Part shown: positions 32,451-42,291 of the stretch, piece by piece | How the letters are laid out: the number at the start of each line of letters is the position of its first letter | How positions within the stretch are numbered: position 1 is the first letter of the stretch | Assembly: GCF_000238915.1 (NCBI RefSeq) | Contig: NZ_BAEG01000116.1 | Location: forward strand, 1-64,000 | Reading direction: 5' to 3' | DNA: 64,000 nucleotides | From: Arthrobacter globiformis NBRC 12137 | Lineage (GTDB): Bacteria; Actinomycetota; Actinomycetes; Actinomycetales; Micrococcaceae | The notes under the pieces: model-generated | Databases searched by the model: none | The model's input: only the letters and a program-made list of their open reading frames with translations | What the model was told of the DNA's origin: nothing | Translations under genes and position numbers: made by a program

Positions 32451-33329
32451 ATGAGCAATGTTGCAGTCATCGGACTCGGAATCATGGGCCTGCCCATGGC
32501 CATCAACCTCGTCAAGGCCGGCCACACCGTCACCGGCTACAACCGCAGCCAGGACAAGATCGACAAGCTCATTTCCGAAGGCGGCAAGGGCGCCTCCAGC
32601 ATCGCCGACGCCGTCAAGGACGCCGACGTCGTCATCACCATGGTGCCGGACTCCCCCGACGTCGAAGGTGTGGTCAGCGGCGCCGACGGCGTCTTCGCCA
32701 ACGCCAAGCAGGGCACCCTCTGGATCGACGCGTCCAGCATCCGCCCCGACGTCGCCAAGCGCCTCTCCGAGGACGCCGTCGCAGCCGGCATCCGCCCCCT
32801 CGACGCCCCGGTTTCCGGCGGCGAACAGGGCGCCATCGACGCCGTCCTTTCCATCATGGTCGGCGGCGACAACGCAGACTTCGAGGCAGCCCAGGACGTC
32901 CTGAACGCCGTCGGCAAGACCATCGTCCACGTCGGCCCTTCCGGCTCCGGCCAGACCGTCAAGGCTGCCAACCAGCTGATCGTCGCCGTCAACATCGAGG
33001 TCCTGGGCGAGGCCATCGCCTTCCTCGAGGCCTACGGCGTGGACACCGACGCCGCCCTCAAGGTCCTCGGCGGCGGCCTGGCCGGCTCCAAGGTCCTGGA
33101 CCAGAAGGGCCAGAAGATGCTGGACCGCAACTTCGACCCCGGCTTCCGCCTGGCCCTGCACCACAAGGACCTGGGCATCGTCACCTCTGCCGCCCGCGAA
33201 GCCAACGTCTCCATCCCGCTCGGCGCCGTCGTCGCCCAGCTGGTCGCCGCCACCGTCAACCAGGGCGACGGCGGCCTGGACCACTCGGGACTCTTCAAGC
33301 AAATCCTCCAGCTCAGCGGCCGGAAGTAA
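32451..33329 (+). CDS. glxR: Tartronate semialdehyde reductase
   Basis: 292-residue NAD(P)-dependent beta-hydroxyacid dehydrogenase that reduces tartronate semialdehyde to glycerate. Nucleotide-binding GLGIMG is at 8-13, substrate motif DAPVSGGEQGA near 121-131, and catalytic Lys in GSGQTVKAANQL. ATG 32451 begins 88 bases after hyi. In the glyoxylate operon it takes the product of Gcl or Hyi and feeds glycerate kinase. Confidence 0.93.
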   Translation: MSNVAVIGLGIMGLPMAINLVKAGHTVTGYNRSQDKIDKLISEGGKGASSIADAVKDADVVITMVPDSPDVEGVVSGADGVFANAKQGTLWIDASSIRPDVAKRLSEDAVAAGIRPLDAPVSGGEQGAIDAVLSIMVGGDNADFEAAQDVLNAVGKTIVHVGPSGSGQTVKAANQLIVAVNIEVLGEAIAFLEAYGVDTDAALKVLGGGLAGSKVLDQKGQKMLDRNFDPGFRLALHHKDLGIVTSAAREANVSIPLGAVVAQLVAATVNQGDGGLDHSGLFKQILQLSGRK

Positions 33330-33373
33330 GCCAGCCGCCACCAGGGCGGACAACAAACAACAAACCAGGGCAC

Positions 33374-33398
33374 CCGCCGTCGTACATAACGACGGCGG
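33374..33398. terminator. Hairpin between glxR and gcl
   Basis: CCGCCGTCGT (33374-33383) and ACGACGGCGG (33389-33398) are perfect 10-bp arms over a 5-base loop, with no T run after it. It shares its core with hairpins at 3298, 15356 and 15401. Inside an operon it may be an mRNA stabiliser or partial terminator. Confidence 0.65.
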
Positions 33399-33450
33399 CT
33401 CCCCCGGTACACCCAAAAACAGGCTTTCCCACAGATTTTAGGAGTACACA

Positions 33451-35229
<1,779 letters not shown>

Positions 35230-35297
35230 CAACCTGCGGGACCGGCACCCAGCTGGACAATACAGCCGCACCCAAAAGTACCGAAGATAGGCAAGCA

Positions 35298-36539
35298 ATG
35301 CGCATCGTGATCGCGCCGGACAAGTTCAAGGGCTCACTCTCCGCCCCGGACGTCGCCCGGCACCTTGAAACAGGGCTCCGGAAGGGCGCCGCCACAGCGG
35401 ACGGCCCCGGCCCTGCGGGACTGGGCACCGCCGAGGGACCGGGCACCCTTGAGGTACTGCGGATTCCCGTGGCCGACGGCGGCGAGGGCACCCTCGACGC
35501 CGCCGTCGGCTCCGGCTTCACCCGCCGCCGCGCCGTGGTCAGCGGCCCCACCGGGCAGCCGCTGACGGCGGAGTTCGCGGTCCGCGGCCGGGAGGCCGTG
35601 ATCGAAATGGCCGTCGCGTCCGGCCTCGCCGTCCTGCCGCCTTCCGCTGTGTCCGAGCACGACGGCGGGCGGCCGGGTTCGGACTCTGCCCGGACTGCCA
35701 GCAGCCTGGGCACCGGGGAACTGATCCGCGCGGCGCTCGACGCCGGCTGCCGGCAGATCATCCTCGGCGTCGGTGGCAGCGCCAACACCGACGGCGGCGC
35801 TGGCGTGCTGCAGGGACTCGGCGCCCGGCTGCTTGACGCCGCCGGCAACGAACTGCCCCTCGGCGGCGCGGCGCTGGCGCAGCTGGCAGCCATCGACTTC
35901 TCCGGCTTCGACGCCCGGCTGGAGGAATCCCGCTTCATCCTCGCGAGCGACGTGGACAACCCGCTGCTCGGACCGGAAGGCGCGGCAGCCATCTTCGGGC
36001 CGCAGAAGGGTGCCACCGCCGCCGACGTCGGCGAGCTCGACGCGGCCCTGGCCAACTTCGTCCAAGTTCTCGCCGCGGAGATCGGGCCGCGCGCGGTCAA
36101 GGCCGCCAGCGCGCCGGGCGCCGGAGCGGCCGGCGGCGTCGGCTACGCCGCGATCGCGGCACTGGCGGCATCACGCCGCCCGGGCATCGACGTCGTGCTT
36201 GAATTCACCCGGCTGGCAGAACGGCTGGCCGGCGCGGACCTGGTGATCACCGGCGAAGGAAGCCTGGACGAACAGAGCCTTCTGGGCAAGACGCCCATGG
36301 GCGTAGCCCGCGCTGCAGCTGCGGCCGGCGTGCCGGTGCTCGCCGTCTGCGGACGGACAACGCTGACGCCGGAACAGCAGCAGACATCCGGTTTCCGGCA
36401 GGTCTACCCACTGACGGCGCTGGAAAGCAATGTAGAGATATGTATAGCTGAAGCAGGCCGACTGCTTGAAGAATTGGGTCAGCACATCGGCGTGCACCTG
36501 ACCGACAGTGCTTACACGAAGGAGCCCCTGAATGTCTGA
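35298..36539 (+). CDS. glxK: Glycerate kinase (GlxK/GarK type)
   Basis: 413-residue glycerate kinase type 1 that phosphorylates glycerate and passes carbon to glycolysis. Family start MRIVIAPDKFKGSLSAPDVA, IPVADGGEGTLDA, GVGGSANTDGGAGVLQGLG and ITGEGSLDEQSLLGKTP are clear. Compared with E. coli enzymes an insertion of about 15 residues (ATADGPGPAGLGTAEGPG) lies near residue 33-50. It ends 8 bases inside the allantoinase gene. The ribosome site (GATAGG) is weak. Confidence 0.93.
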   Translation: MRIVIAPDKFKGSLSAPDVARHLETGLRKGAATADGPGPAGLGTAEGPGTLEVLRIPVADGGEGTLDAAVGSGFTRRRAVVSGPTGQPLTAEFAVRGREAVIEMAVASGLAVLPPSAVSEHDGGRPGSDSARTASSLGTGELIRAALDAGCRQIILGVGGSANTDGGAGVLQGLGARLLDAAGNELPLGGAALAQLAAIDFSGFDARLEESRFILASDVDNPLLGPEGAAAIFGPQKGATAADVGELDAALANFVQVLAAEIGPRAVKAASAPGAGAAGGVGYAAIAALAASRRPGIDVVLEFTRLAERLAGADLVITGEGSLDEQSLLGKTPMGVARAAAAAGVPVLAVCGRTTLTPEQQQTSGFRQVYPLTALESNVEICIAEAGRLLEELGQHIGVHLTDSAYTKEPLNV

Positions 36540-37875
36540 AGAACGCTTTGACCTGGTCATCCGGGGCCGGCGCATCCTCACCACCGCCGGGATCGCCGCC
36601 CGTGAAGTGGGCGTGCGCGGCGGAAAGATTGTGGCCCTCGAGCCGCTCGGCAACGGCCTCGCGGGCGCCGAGGTCATCGAACTGGCCGACGACGAAACCC
36701 TGATCCCGGGCCTGGTGGACACGCACGTCCACGTCAACGAGCCCGGCCGCACCGAGTGGGAGGGCTTCGCCTCCGCGACCCGCGCGGCAGCCGCCGGCGG
36801 CGTCACCACCATCATCGACATGCCGCTGAACTCCATCCCGCCCACCACCAATGTGGAGGGCCTCAAGCTCAAGCGCGAGGTGGCCGAGGACCAGGCCTTC
36901 GTGGACGTCGGCTTCTGGGGCGGCGCCATCCCCGGCAACAAGGCCGATCTGCGGCCGCTGCACGACGAGGGCGTCTTCGGCTTCAAGTGCTTCCTGCTGC
37001 ACTCCGGCGTGGACGAGTTCCCGCACCTGGAGGCGGACGAGATGGAGGAGGACCTGCGCGAGCTGAAGTCCTTCGACTCGCTCATGATCGTCCACGCCGA
37101 GGACTCGCACGCCATCGACCACGCACCCCATCCCGGCGGCGCCCACTACTCCACCTTCCTCGCCTCCCGCCCCCGCGGCGCCGAGAACAAGGCCATCGCC
37201 GAGGTGATCGAGCGCGCCCGCTGGACCGGCGCCCGCGCCCACATCCTGCACCTTTCGTCGTCGGACGCGCTGCCCATGATCGCTTCGGCAAAGCGCGACG
37301 GCGTGCACCTCACCGTGGAGACCTGCCCGCACTACCTCACGCTCATGGCCGAGGAAATCCCCGACGGCGCCACCGCATACAAGTGCTGCCCGCCCATCCG
37401 CGAGGCCTCCAACCGCGAGCTCCTCTGGCAGGGCCTGCAGGACGGCACCATCGACTGCATCGTCTCCGACCACTCCCCCTCGACGCTGGACCTGAAGGAC
37501 CTCGAAAACGGCGACTTCGCCGTGGCCTGGGGCGGGGTCTCCTCGCTGCAGCTGGGCCTGTCCCTGATCTGGACCGAGGCCCGGCACCGCGGCATCCCGC
37601 TGGAACAGGTGGTCTCGTGGATGGCCGAGAAGCCGGCCGCACTGGCCCGCCTCTCCAACAAGGGCCAGCTTGCCCTGGGCTACGACGCCGACTTCTCCGT
37701 CTTCGCCCAGGACGAGGCCTTCGTGGTGGACGTCTCCAAGCTCAAGCACAAGAACCCCATCACCCCGTACGACGGCAAGGCACTCTCCGGCGTCGTCCGC
37801 CGCACCTACCTGCGCGGCAGCGTGGTGGACGGCCAGACCCCCGGCGGCAAGCTGATCCGCCGCGGCGGCATCTGA
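36532..37875 (+). CDS. allB: Allantoinase
   Basis: 447-residue cyclic amidohydrolase that opens allantoin to allantoate. Metal motif DTHVHVNEPG gives His-65 and His-67; the carboxylated Lys-152 sits in GFKCFL; further ligands in HILHLSSSDAL and the Asp of IVSDHSPS. Overlap of 8 bases with glxK couples translation. It supplies ureide carbon to the glyoxylate genes before it. No allantoicase or ureidoglycolate gene is in the window. Confidence 0.95.
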   Translation: MSEERFDLVIRGRRILTTAGIAAREVGVRGGKIVALEPLGNGLAGAEVIELADDETLIPGLVDTHVHVNEPGRTEWEGFASATRAAAAGGVTTIIDMPLNSIPPTTNVEGLKLKREVAEDQAFVDVGFWGGAIPGNKADLRPLHDEGVFGFKCFLLHSGVDEFPHLEADEMEEDLRELKSFDSLMIVHAEDSHAIDHAPHPGGAHYSTFLASRPRGAENKAIAEVIERARWTGARAHILHLSSSDALPMIASAKRDGVHLTVETCPHYLTLMAEEIPDGATAYKCCPPIREASNRELLWQGLQDGTIDCIVSDHSPSTLDLKDLENGDFAVAWGGVSSLQLGLSLIWTEARHRGIPLEQVVSWMAEKPAALARLSNKGQLALGYDADFSVFAQDEAFVVDVSKLKHKNPITPYDGKALSGVVRRTYLRGSVVDGQTPGGKLIRRGGI

Positions 37876-37885
37876 GGACCGCGCG

Positions 37886-38686
37886 GTGGCTGTGCATGCC
37901 CATTCACCGCGCGGCACTTCGGCCCCCTGGGGCGCCAAGGCCCACGGTGCTGCCAACGCCCCCGGACCAGCCAACGCCCACAGGCCTGCCATGGCCCCGG
38001 GGACTGCTAAAGCCCACGGCCTGGCGGTCTGGGTAGCTCCCCCCGAAGGCCAGGACATCGATCCGGCGGTCCTGGCCCGGGCCGCCGAGCTGGTGCTGGC
38101 GCGGGCCCTTCATTTTGCTCCGGAGGCGGAAGTCCACTGGCCCGCCGCCGGAGCTGCAACTTCCGCCGCCGGGACGCACCCAGGCATGCCCCCAGGGGAG
38201 GGGGAACCCAACGGTGCGCCCGACGGCGGAACTCCCGTGCCGCCGTCGTCCTCCCTGGAAGATTCCCCGCAACCGGAACCAGCGGAACTGAACTCCTCAG
38301 TACCGTCGTCCACGGAAACGGACGACGGCGGCGCCACCCACCTCCCGCCGTCGGCCGGGCACGTCAGCCGGGTGGCCGTGGACCTTGCCCGGTCCGAAGT
38401 GCTGCTGGACGGCGAGCGGGTGCCGCTGACCGGCGTCGAATTCAAGCTGCTGCGCTACCTCGTGGAGCACTGCTCGCGGACTGTTGACCGGGAGGAGCTG
38501 CGGCTGTTCCTGGAGTCGTTCGACAGCCCCGGCGCCGCCACCCGTTCCATCGACGTCTACGTGGGGCGGGTACGGCGGAAGCTGCTCGGCGGGCGGCACG
38601 CGATCGCCACGGTCCGCGGCGGCGGCTACCGCTTCATCTGCGGACCCGCAGCCACGGTGCGCGGACCGGCGGAATACAGTATCTAG
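37886..38686 (+). CDS. Orphan OmpR-type winged-helix protein without receiver domain
   Basis: 266 residues from GTG 37886. Only the last about 95 residues are a known domain, the OmpR/PhoB C-terminal DNA-binding fold (VAVDLARSEVLLDGERVPLTGVEFKLLRYLVEH, RSIDVYVGRVRRKL, TVRGGGYRF). No receiver domain precedes it. The first 45 residues are low-complexity (AKAHG, ANAHR, AKAHG near-repeats), then a short ordered segment LAVWVAPPEGQDIDPAVLARAAELVLARAL and a Pro/Ser/Glu-rich linker. The true start may be further in, for example ATG 37991. Ten bases after allB, but with no proven tie to it. Confidence 0.8.
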   Translation: MAVHAHSPRGTSAPWGAKAHGAANAPGPANAHRPAMAPGTAKAHGLAVWVAPPEGQDIDPAVLARAAELVLARALHFAPEAEVHWPAAGAATSAAGTHPGMPPGEGEPNGAPDGGTPVPPSSSLEDSPQPEPAELNSSVPSSTETDDGGATHLPPSAGHVSRVAVDLARSEVLLDGERVPLTGVEFKLLRYLVEHCSRTVDREELRLFLESFDSPGAATRSIDVYVGRVRRKLLGGRHAIATVRGGGYRFICGPAATVRGPAEYSI

Positions 38687-38761
38687 GGCTGCTGTTATCC
38701 ATATCAGTCATTGTGCCTGACCAGATTTTTCGCTCGACCCAGATCCATCAGAAGGAATGCC

Positions 38762-39241
38762 ATGAGCCCCAAACTGACCACCAAGCTCCAGCCCGGAACC
38801 CAGGCGCCGGATTTCACCCTGCAGGACGCCGAAGGCAAGCAGACCGCGCTGGCCGACTACCGCGGCAAGAACGTCATCGTGTACTTCTACCCCGAAGCCG
38901 CAACTCCCGGCTGCACCACCGAGGCCTGCGACTTCCGCGACAACCTGGCCTCCTTCCAGGGCTCCGGCTATGCAGTGCTGGGCATCTCCCCCGACGCGCC
39001 GGAGAAGCTGGCCAACTTCACGGGCGACTTCGGGCTCACCTTCCCGCTGCTGGCTGACGAGGACCACGCAGTGGCCTTGGCCTACGGCGCCTGGGGCGAG
39101 AAGCTCGTCGACGGCGAGGTGCAAGAGGGCATCGTCCGCTCCACCGTCGTCCTGGATCCCGAAGGCAAGGTCACGCTGGCCCAGTACCAGGTCAAGGCGC
39201 AGGGCCACGTCCAGGCGCTCCGCGAACAGCTGGGCGTCTGA
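38762..39241 (+). CDS. bcp: Thioredoxin-dependent peroxiredoxin, Bcp/PrxQ type
   Basis: 159-residue cytoplasmic peroxidase that reduces hydroperoxides with thioredoxin. Peroxidatic Cys-51 in TPGCTTEAC and resolving Cys-56 five residues later are the PrxQ arrangement; GTQAPDFTLQD and VYFYPEAATPG complete the site. ATG 38762 has AAGGAA upstream. Single gene, convergent with purU. Confidence 0.93.
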   Translation: MSPKLTTKLQPGTQAPDFTLQDAEGKQTALADYRGKNVIVYFYPEAATPGCTTEACDFRDNLASFQGSGYAVLGISPDAPEKLANFTGDFGLTFPLLADEDHAVALAYGAWGEKLVDGEVQEGIVRSTVVLDPEGKVTLAQYQVKAQGHVQALREQLGV

Positions 39242-39245
39242 CCCG

Positions 39246-39301
39246 GACGCTCTCTCACATTTCGCTGCTAAGTCACCGACGCTCTCTCACTTTTCGCAGC
39301 T
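39246..39301. repeat. Two direct copies of a 24-bp unit after bcp
   Basis: Units at 39246-39269 and 39278-39301 begin GACGCTCTCTCAC and agree at 22 of 24 positions, 32 bases apart. The second runs straight into the long hairpin at 39300. They are non-coding; function unknown. Confidence 0.75.
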
Positions 39302-39363
39302 TAAACCGAAACGCTCCTGCAAGAACTGGACCAGTTCAAACTGCAGGAGCGTTTCGGTTTAAG
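39300..39363. terminator. Long two-level hairpin between convergent bcp and purU
   Basis: Perfect 22-bp arms (39300-39321 and 39342-39363; core CGAAACGCTCCTGCA) enclose a loop that itself folds (GAACTG 39323-39328 with CAGTTC 39332-39337). The outer stem carries A/T tracts at its foot, so it can terminate transcription from both sides. Confidence 0.85.
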
Positions 39364-39380
39364 CGGCAGGCGTGAGGTCC

Positions 39381-40289
39381 CTACTTCAGGACCACGGTCC
39401 GGTTGCCGTTCAGGATGATGCGGCCTTCGCAGTGCCAGCGGACGGCGTTGCTGAGCGCCTTGCACTCGGTGTCCCGACCGGCGGCGACCAGGTCCTCGGG
39501 GCCGAAGGTGTGGTCCACCTCGACCACCTGCTGCGCGATGATCGGGCCCTCGTCGAGTTCCGCGTTCACGTAGTGCGCCGTGGCACCAACCGTCTTCACG
39601 CCGCGGGCGTAGGCCTGGTGGTACGGCTTGGCACCCTTGAACGAGGGCAGGAATGAGTGGTGGATGTTGATTGCCTTGCCATCCAGTTTCCGCGCCAGGT
39701 CGTCGCTGAGAACCTGCATGTACCGGGCCAGCACCACCAGCTCGACGTCGAGCTCGTCCACGATTTCCAACAGCCGCGCCTCTGCCTGCGGCTTGGTGGC
39801 CGCGGTGACGGGGATGTGGAAGAACGGAATGCCGTGCCAGTCCACGAGGGCCTGGTGGTCGGTATGGTTTGAAACCACGCCCACAACCTCGATGGGCAGT
39901 TCCCCCACGCGGGCCCGGAAAAGCAGGTCGTTGAGGCAGTGTCCGAACTTCGAGACCATGATCAGGACCTTGCGGCGGGACCCGTTCCGTTCCAGCCGCC
40001 ACTTCATGTTGTACTTCTCGGCAACCGGGCTGAAGCCGGCACGCAGCTGGTCCAGCGTGGATTCGTTCCCGTCGGATGCGAAGTGCACCCGCATGAAGAA
40101 GTGGCCTTCGGACCGGTCGCCGAACTGCTTGTTGTCGATGATGTCGCAGCCGTATTCCAGCAGGAAGCCGGAGACGGCGTGCACGATGCCGGGGCCTTCG
40201 GGGCAGTCGAGGGTCAGGACGTGCTCGACGCCGTTGCTTGCCTGCCCGGAGGCGCGGTCCTCAGTCTGGATAGCAGTCATGTTCAGCAC
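39381..40289 (-). CDS. purU: Formyltetrahydrofolate deformylase
   Basis: 302 residues: an N-terminal ACT domain (HVLTLDCPEGPGIVHAVSGFLLEYGCDI) and a formyltransferase-like hydrolase domain with KVLIMVSKFGHCLNDLL and INIHHSFLPSF holding the active-site His. It hydrolyses 10-formyl-THF to formate and THF. GTG 40289 overlaps the sdaA end; ATG 40280 is an in-frame alternative. Last gene of the sarcosine operon, where it returns THF when one-carbon units from sarcosine are in excess. Confidence 0.95.
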   Translation of the reverse strand: MLNMTAIQTEDRASGQASNGVEHVLTLDCPEGPGIVHAVSGFLLEYGCDIIDNKQFGDRSEGHFFMRVHFASDGNESTLDQLRAGFSPVAEKYNMKWRLERNGSRRKVLIMVSKFGHCLNDLLFRARVGELPIEVVGVVSNHTDHQALVDWHGIPFFHIPVTAATKPQAEARLLEIVDELDVELVVLARYMQVLSDDLARKLDGKAINIHHSFLPSFKGAKPYHQAYARGVKTVGATAHYVNAELDEGPIIAQQVVEVDHTFGPEDLVAAGRDTECKALSNAVRWHCEGRIILNGNRTVVLK

Positions 40290-41656
40290 TCAATTACATT
40301 CACAGCGAGGCCTCCTCGAGAGGTTTCCTTGTACTTGGTTTTCATGTCGGCTCCGGTGTCGCGCATGGTCTTGATGGCCTTGTCCAGCGACACCTTGTGG
40401 CTGCCGTCCCCGTGCAGGGCCAGCCGCGCGGCGTTGATCGCCTTGACGCTGGCGATCGCGTTCCGCTCGATGCACGGGATCTGCACCAGGCCGCCCACGG
40501 GGTCGCAGGTCAGCCCGAGGTTGTGTTCGATCCCCACCTCAGCGGCGTTCTCCACCTGTTCGGGCGTGCCCCCCAGCACCTCGCAGAGTCCGGCCGCGGC
40601 CATGGAGCATGCGGAGCCGACCTCGCCCTGGCAGCCCACCTCCGCACCGGAGATGGAGGCGTTGATCTTGAACAGAATCCCGACGGCGGCCGCCGCCAGC
40701 AGGAAGCGCACCACACCGTCGTCGTCCGCTCCCGGAACAAACTTCATGTAGTAGTGCAGGACCGCCGGCACGATGCCGGCTGCCCCGTTGGTGGGGGCGG
40801 TGACGATGCGGCCGCCGGCCGCGTTCTCCTCGTTGACGGCCAGCGCGTAGAGGTTCACCCACTCCATGGCGCGGAGCGGGTCCGTGCTGCCGGAGTCCTT
40901 GGACAGGGTCTTGAAGAGCGACGGCGCCCGCCGCCTCACCTTCAACCCGCCGGGAAGGATGCCTTCCGCGGCGCAGCCGTTGTCCACGCATTCGCGCATG
41001 ACGGCCCACAGCTTCAGCAGTTCCTCACGGAGTTCCGCCTCGCTGCGCCAGACCAGTTCGTTGGCGAGCATGACGTCCGAGATGGACATGTTTTCGCGGC
41101 TGCAGATCTCCAGGAGCTCGTTGGCCGTGGTGAAGGGGTACGGCAGCGGGGTTTCGTCCGCAATCACCTTGGCACCGGCGTCGGCATCCCCGTCAACGAC
41201 GAACCCGCCGCCGATGGAGTAGAAGCTCCGTTCGCTCAGCACCGTGCCCGCGTGGTCCAGGGCGCGGAAGGTCATGCCGTTGGGGTGGGCCGGCAGCGAC
41301 TTGCGGCGGTGCAGCACCACGTCCTCGTCCCAGTTGAAGTCCACCCGGTGGTCGCCGCCGATCCGGAGTTCGGCGTCGAGGGCGGCGGCTGCGACCTGGT
41401 CGTCGGCGGTGGAGGTGTCCACCGTCTCCGGTTCCAGGCCCTGCAGGCCCAGCACCACGGCCTTGTCGGAGCCGTGGCCCCGGCCGGTGGCACCCAGGGA
41501 CCCGAAGAGCTCTGCCTGGACCCGGGTGGTGGCACTCAGCAGTCCACCGCCCTTGAGCCCGTCGGCGAACTGCTTTGCCGCCCGCATCGGGCCGACCGTG
41601 TGTGACGACGACGGCCCGATGCCAACGGAAAACAGATCCAGGGCGCTTAGCGCCAT
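40283..41656 (-). CDS. sdaA: L-serine ammonia-lyase (iron-sulfur, single chain)
   Basis: 457-residue [4Fe-4S] L-serine dehydratase giving pyruvate and ammonia, with beta (1-about 150) and alpha domains fused as in Gram-negative type enzymes. Cluster Cys lie in VGCQGEVGSACSMA and LTCDP/QIPCIERN. The protein ends in Cys-457, matching the tail-in-mouth Cys that caps the cluster in related structures. Start ATG 41656 overlaps the soxG stop by one base. It disposes of serine made by GlyA. Confidence 0.95.
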   Translation of the reverse strand: MALSALDLFSVGIGPSSSHTVGPMRAAKQFADGLKGGGLLSATTRVQAELFGSLGATGRGHGSDKAVVLGLQGLEPETVDTSTADDQVAAAALDAELRIGGDHRVDFNWDEDVVLHRRKSLPAHPNGMTFRALDHAGTVLSERSFYSIGGGFVVDGDADAGAKVIADETPLPYPFTTANELLEICSRENMSISDVMLANELVWRSEAELREELLKLWAVMRECVDNGCAAEGILPGGLKVRRRAPSLFKTLSKDSGSTDPLRAMEWVNLYALAVNEENAAGGRIVTAPTNGAAGIVPAVLHYYMKFVPGADDDGVVRFLLAAAAVGILFKINASISGAEVGCQGEVGSACSMAAAGLCEVLGGTPEQVENAAEVGIEHNLGLTCDPVGGLVQIPCIERNAIASVKAINAARLALHGDGSHKVSLDKAIKTMRDTGADMKTKYKETSRGGLAVNVIEC

Positions 41657-42291
41657 CAGGGCACCTCGGGGGAAGCGAACTCCCTCATGGCGTCCAGGAG
41701 CCAGCGGCCCAGGTAATCCGCGAACGAGGCGCGGGGGAACAGCCGGAAGCTTTCTTCCCCGGTCTTGAACAGGGCCACCGGGATGTTGCCGACCTCGGTG
41801 TTCAGGGCGGTGCCCGGCTTGAGGGTGCGGGGGTGCAGGTCAAGGGCGCAGCCCTTCTCCAGCACGGCGCGGGCCCGCGGGCCGGACAGCTCGAACGTGG
41901 TGCGGTTGGCGGACAGGTCCACCACCTGCCCGGCGGCGTCGCCCAGGGCGGACTTGAGGGAGCCGATCAGGTCCCCGCCTAGGGAGTCGTGGGCGTCTTC
42001 CGGGGCCACCACCAGGAACTCCTGCGGGCCGAGCCACAGGACGCTGACGCGTTCCGTGCCGCCGACATCGCCGCAGCGCTCCGGCAGGCCGCCGGTGACG
42101 GAGGCAATCCGGGCGCCGGCCTCGGAGCTGCGGTCCACCCGGACTCCGACCATGGTCTGGAACGGACCCTCGTTCAGGGTGACGGTTCCCTGCACGGACC
42201 CGGTGTCGAATGCTTCGGCCAGGTGTGAGGCTGGGCTGCGGCGGATTTCCCGGAGTCCATTGATGCCTGTGAAGGCTGCGGTGTTAGCCAT
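41656..42291 (-). CDS. soxG: Sarcosine oxidase gamma subunit
   Basis: 211-residue small subunit of heterotetrameric sarcosine oxidase, a GcvT-like fold: VLWLGPQEFLVVAPED, VVDLSANRTTFELSGPRARAVLEKGCALDLHP and FRLFPRASFADYLGRWLLDAM match the family. ATG 42291 overlaps the soxA end by 8 bases. No enzymatic residues of its own are expected; it is needed for assembly. Confidence 0.95.
   Translation of the reverse strand: MANTAAFTGINGLREIRRSPASHLAEAFDTGSVQGTVTLNEGPFQTMVGVRVDRSSEAGARIASVTGGLPERCGDVGGTERVSVLWLGPQEFLVVAPEDAHDSLGGDLIGSLKSALGDAAGQVVDLSANRTTFELSGPRARAVLEKGCALDLHPRTLKPGTALNTEVGNIPVALFKTGEESFRLFPRASFADYLGRWLLDAMREFASPEVP

Noticed and set aside
36247..38058. 603-codon minus-strand frame opposite allB
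   Set aside because: Mirror of the allantoinase gene; no recognisable domain and spans the allB-regulator junction.
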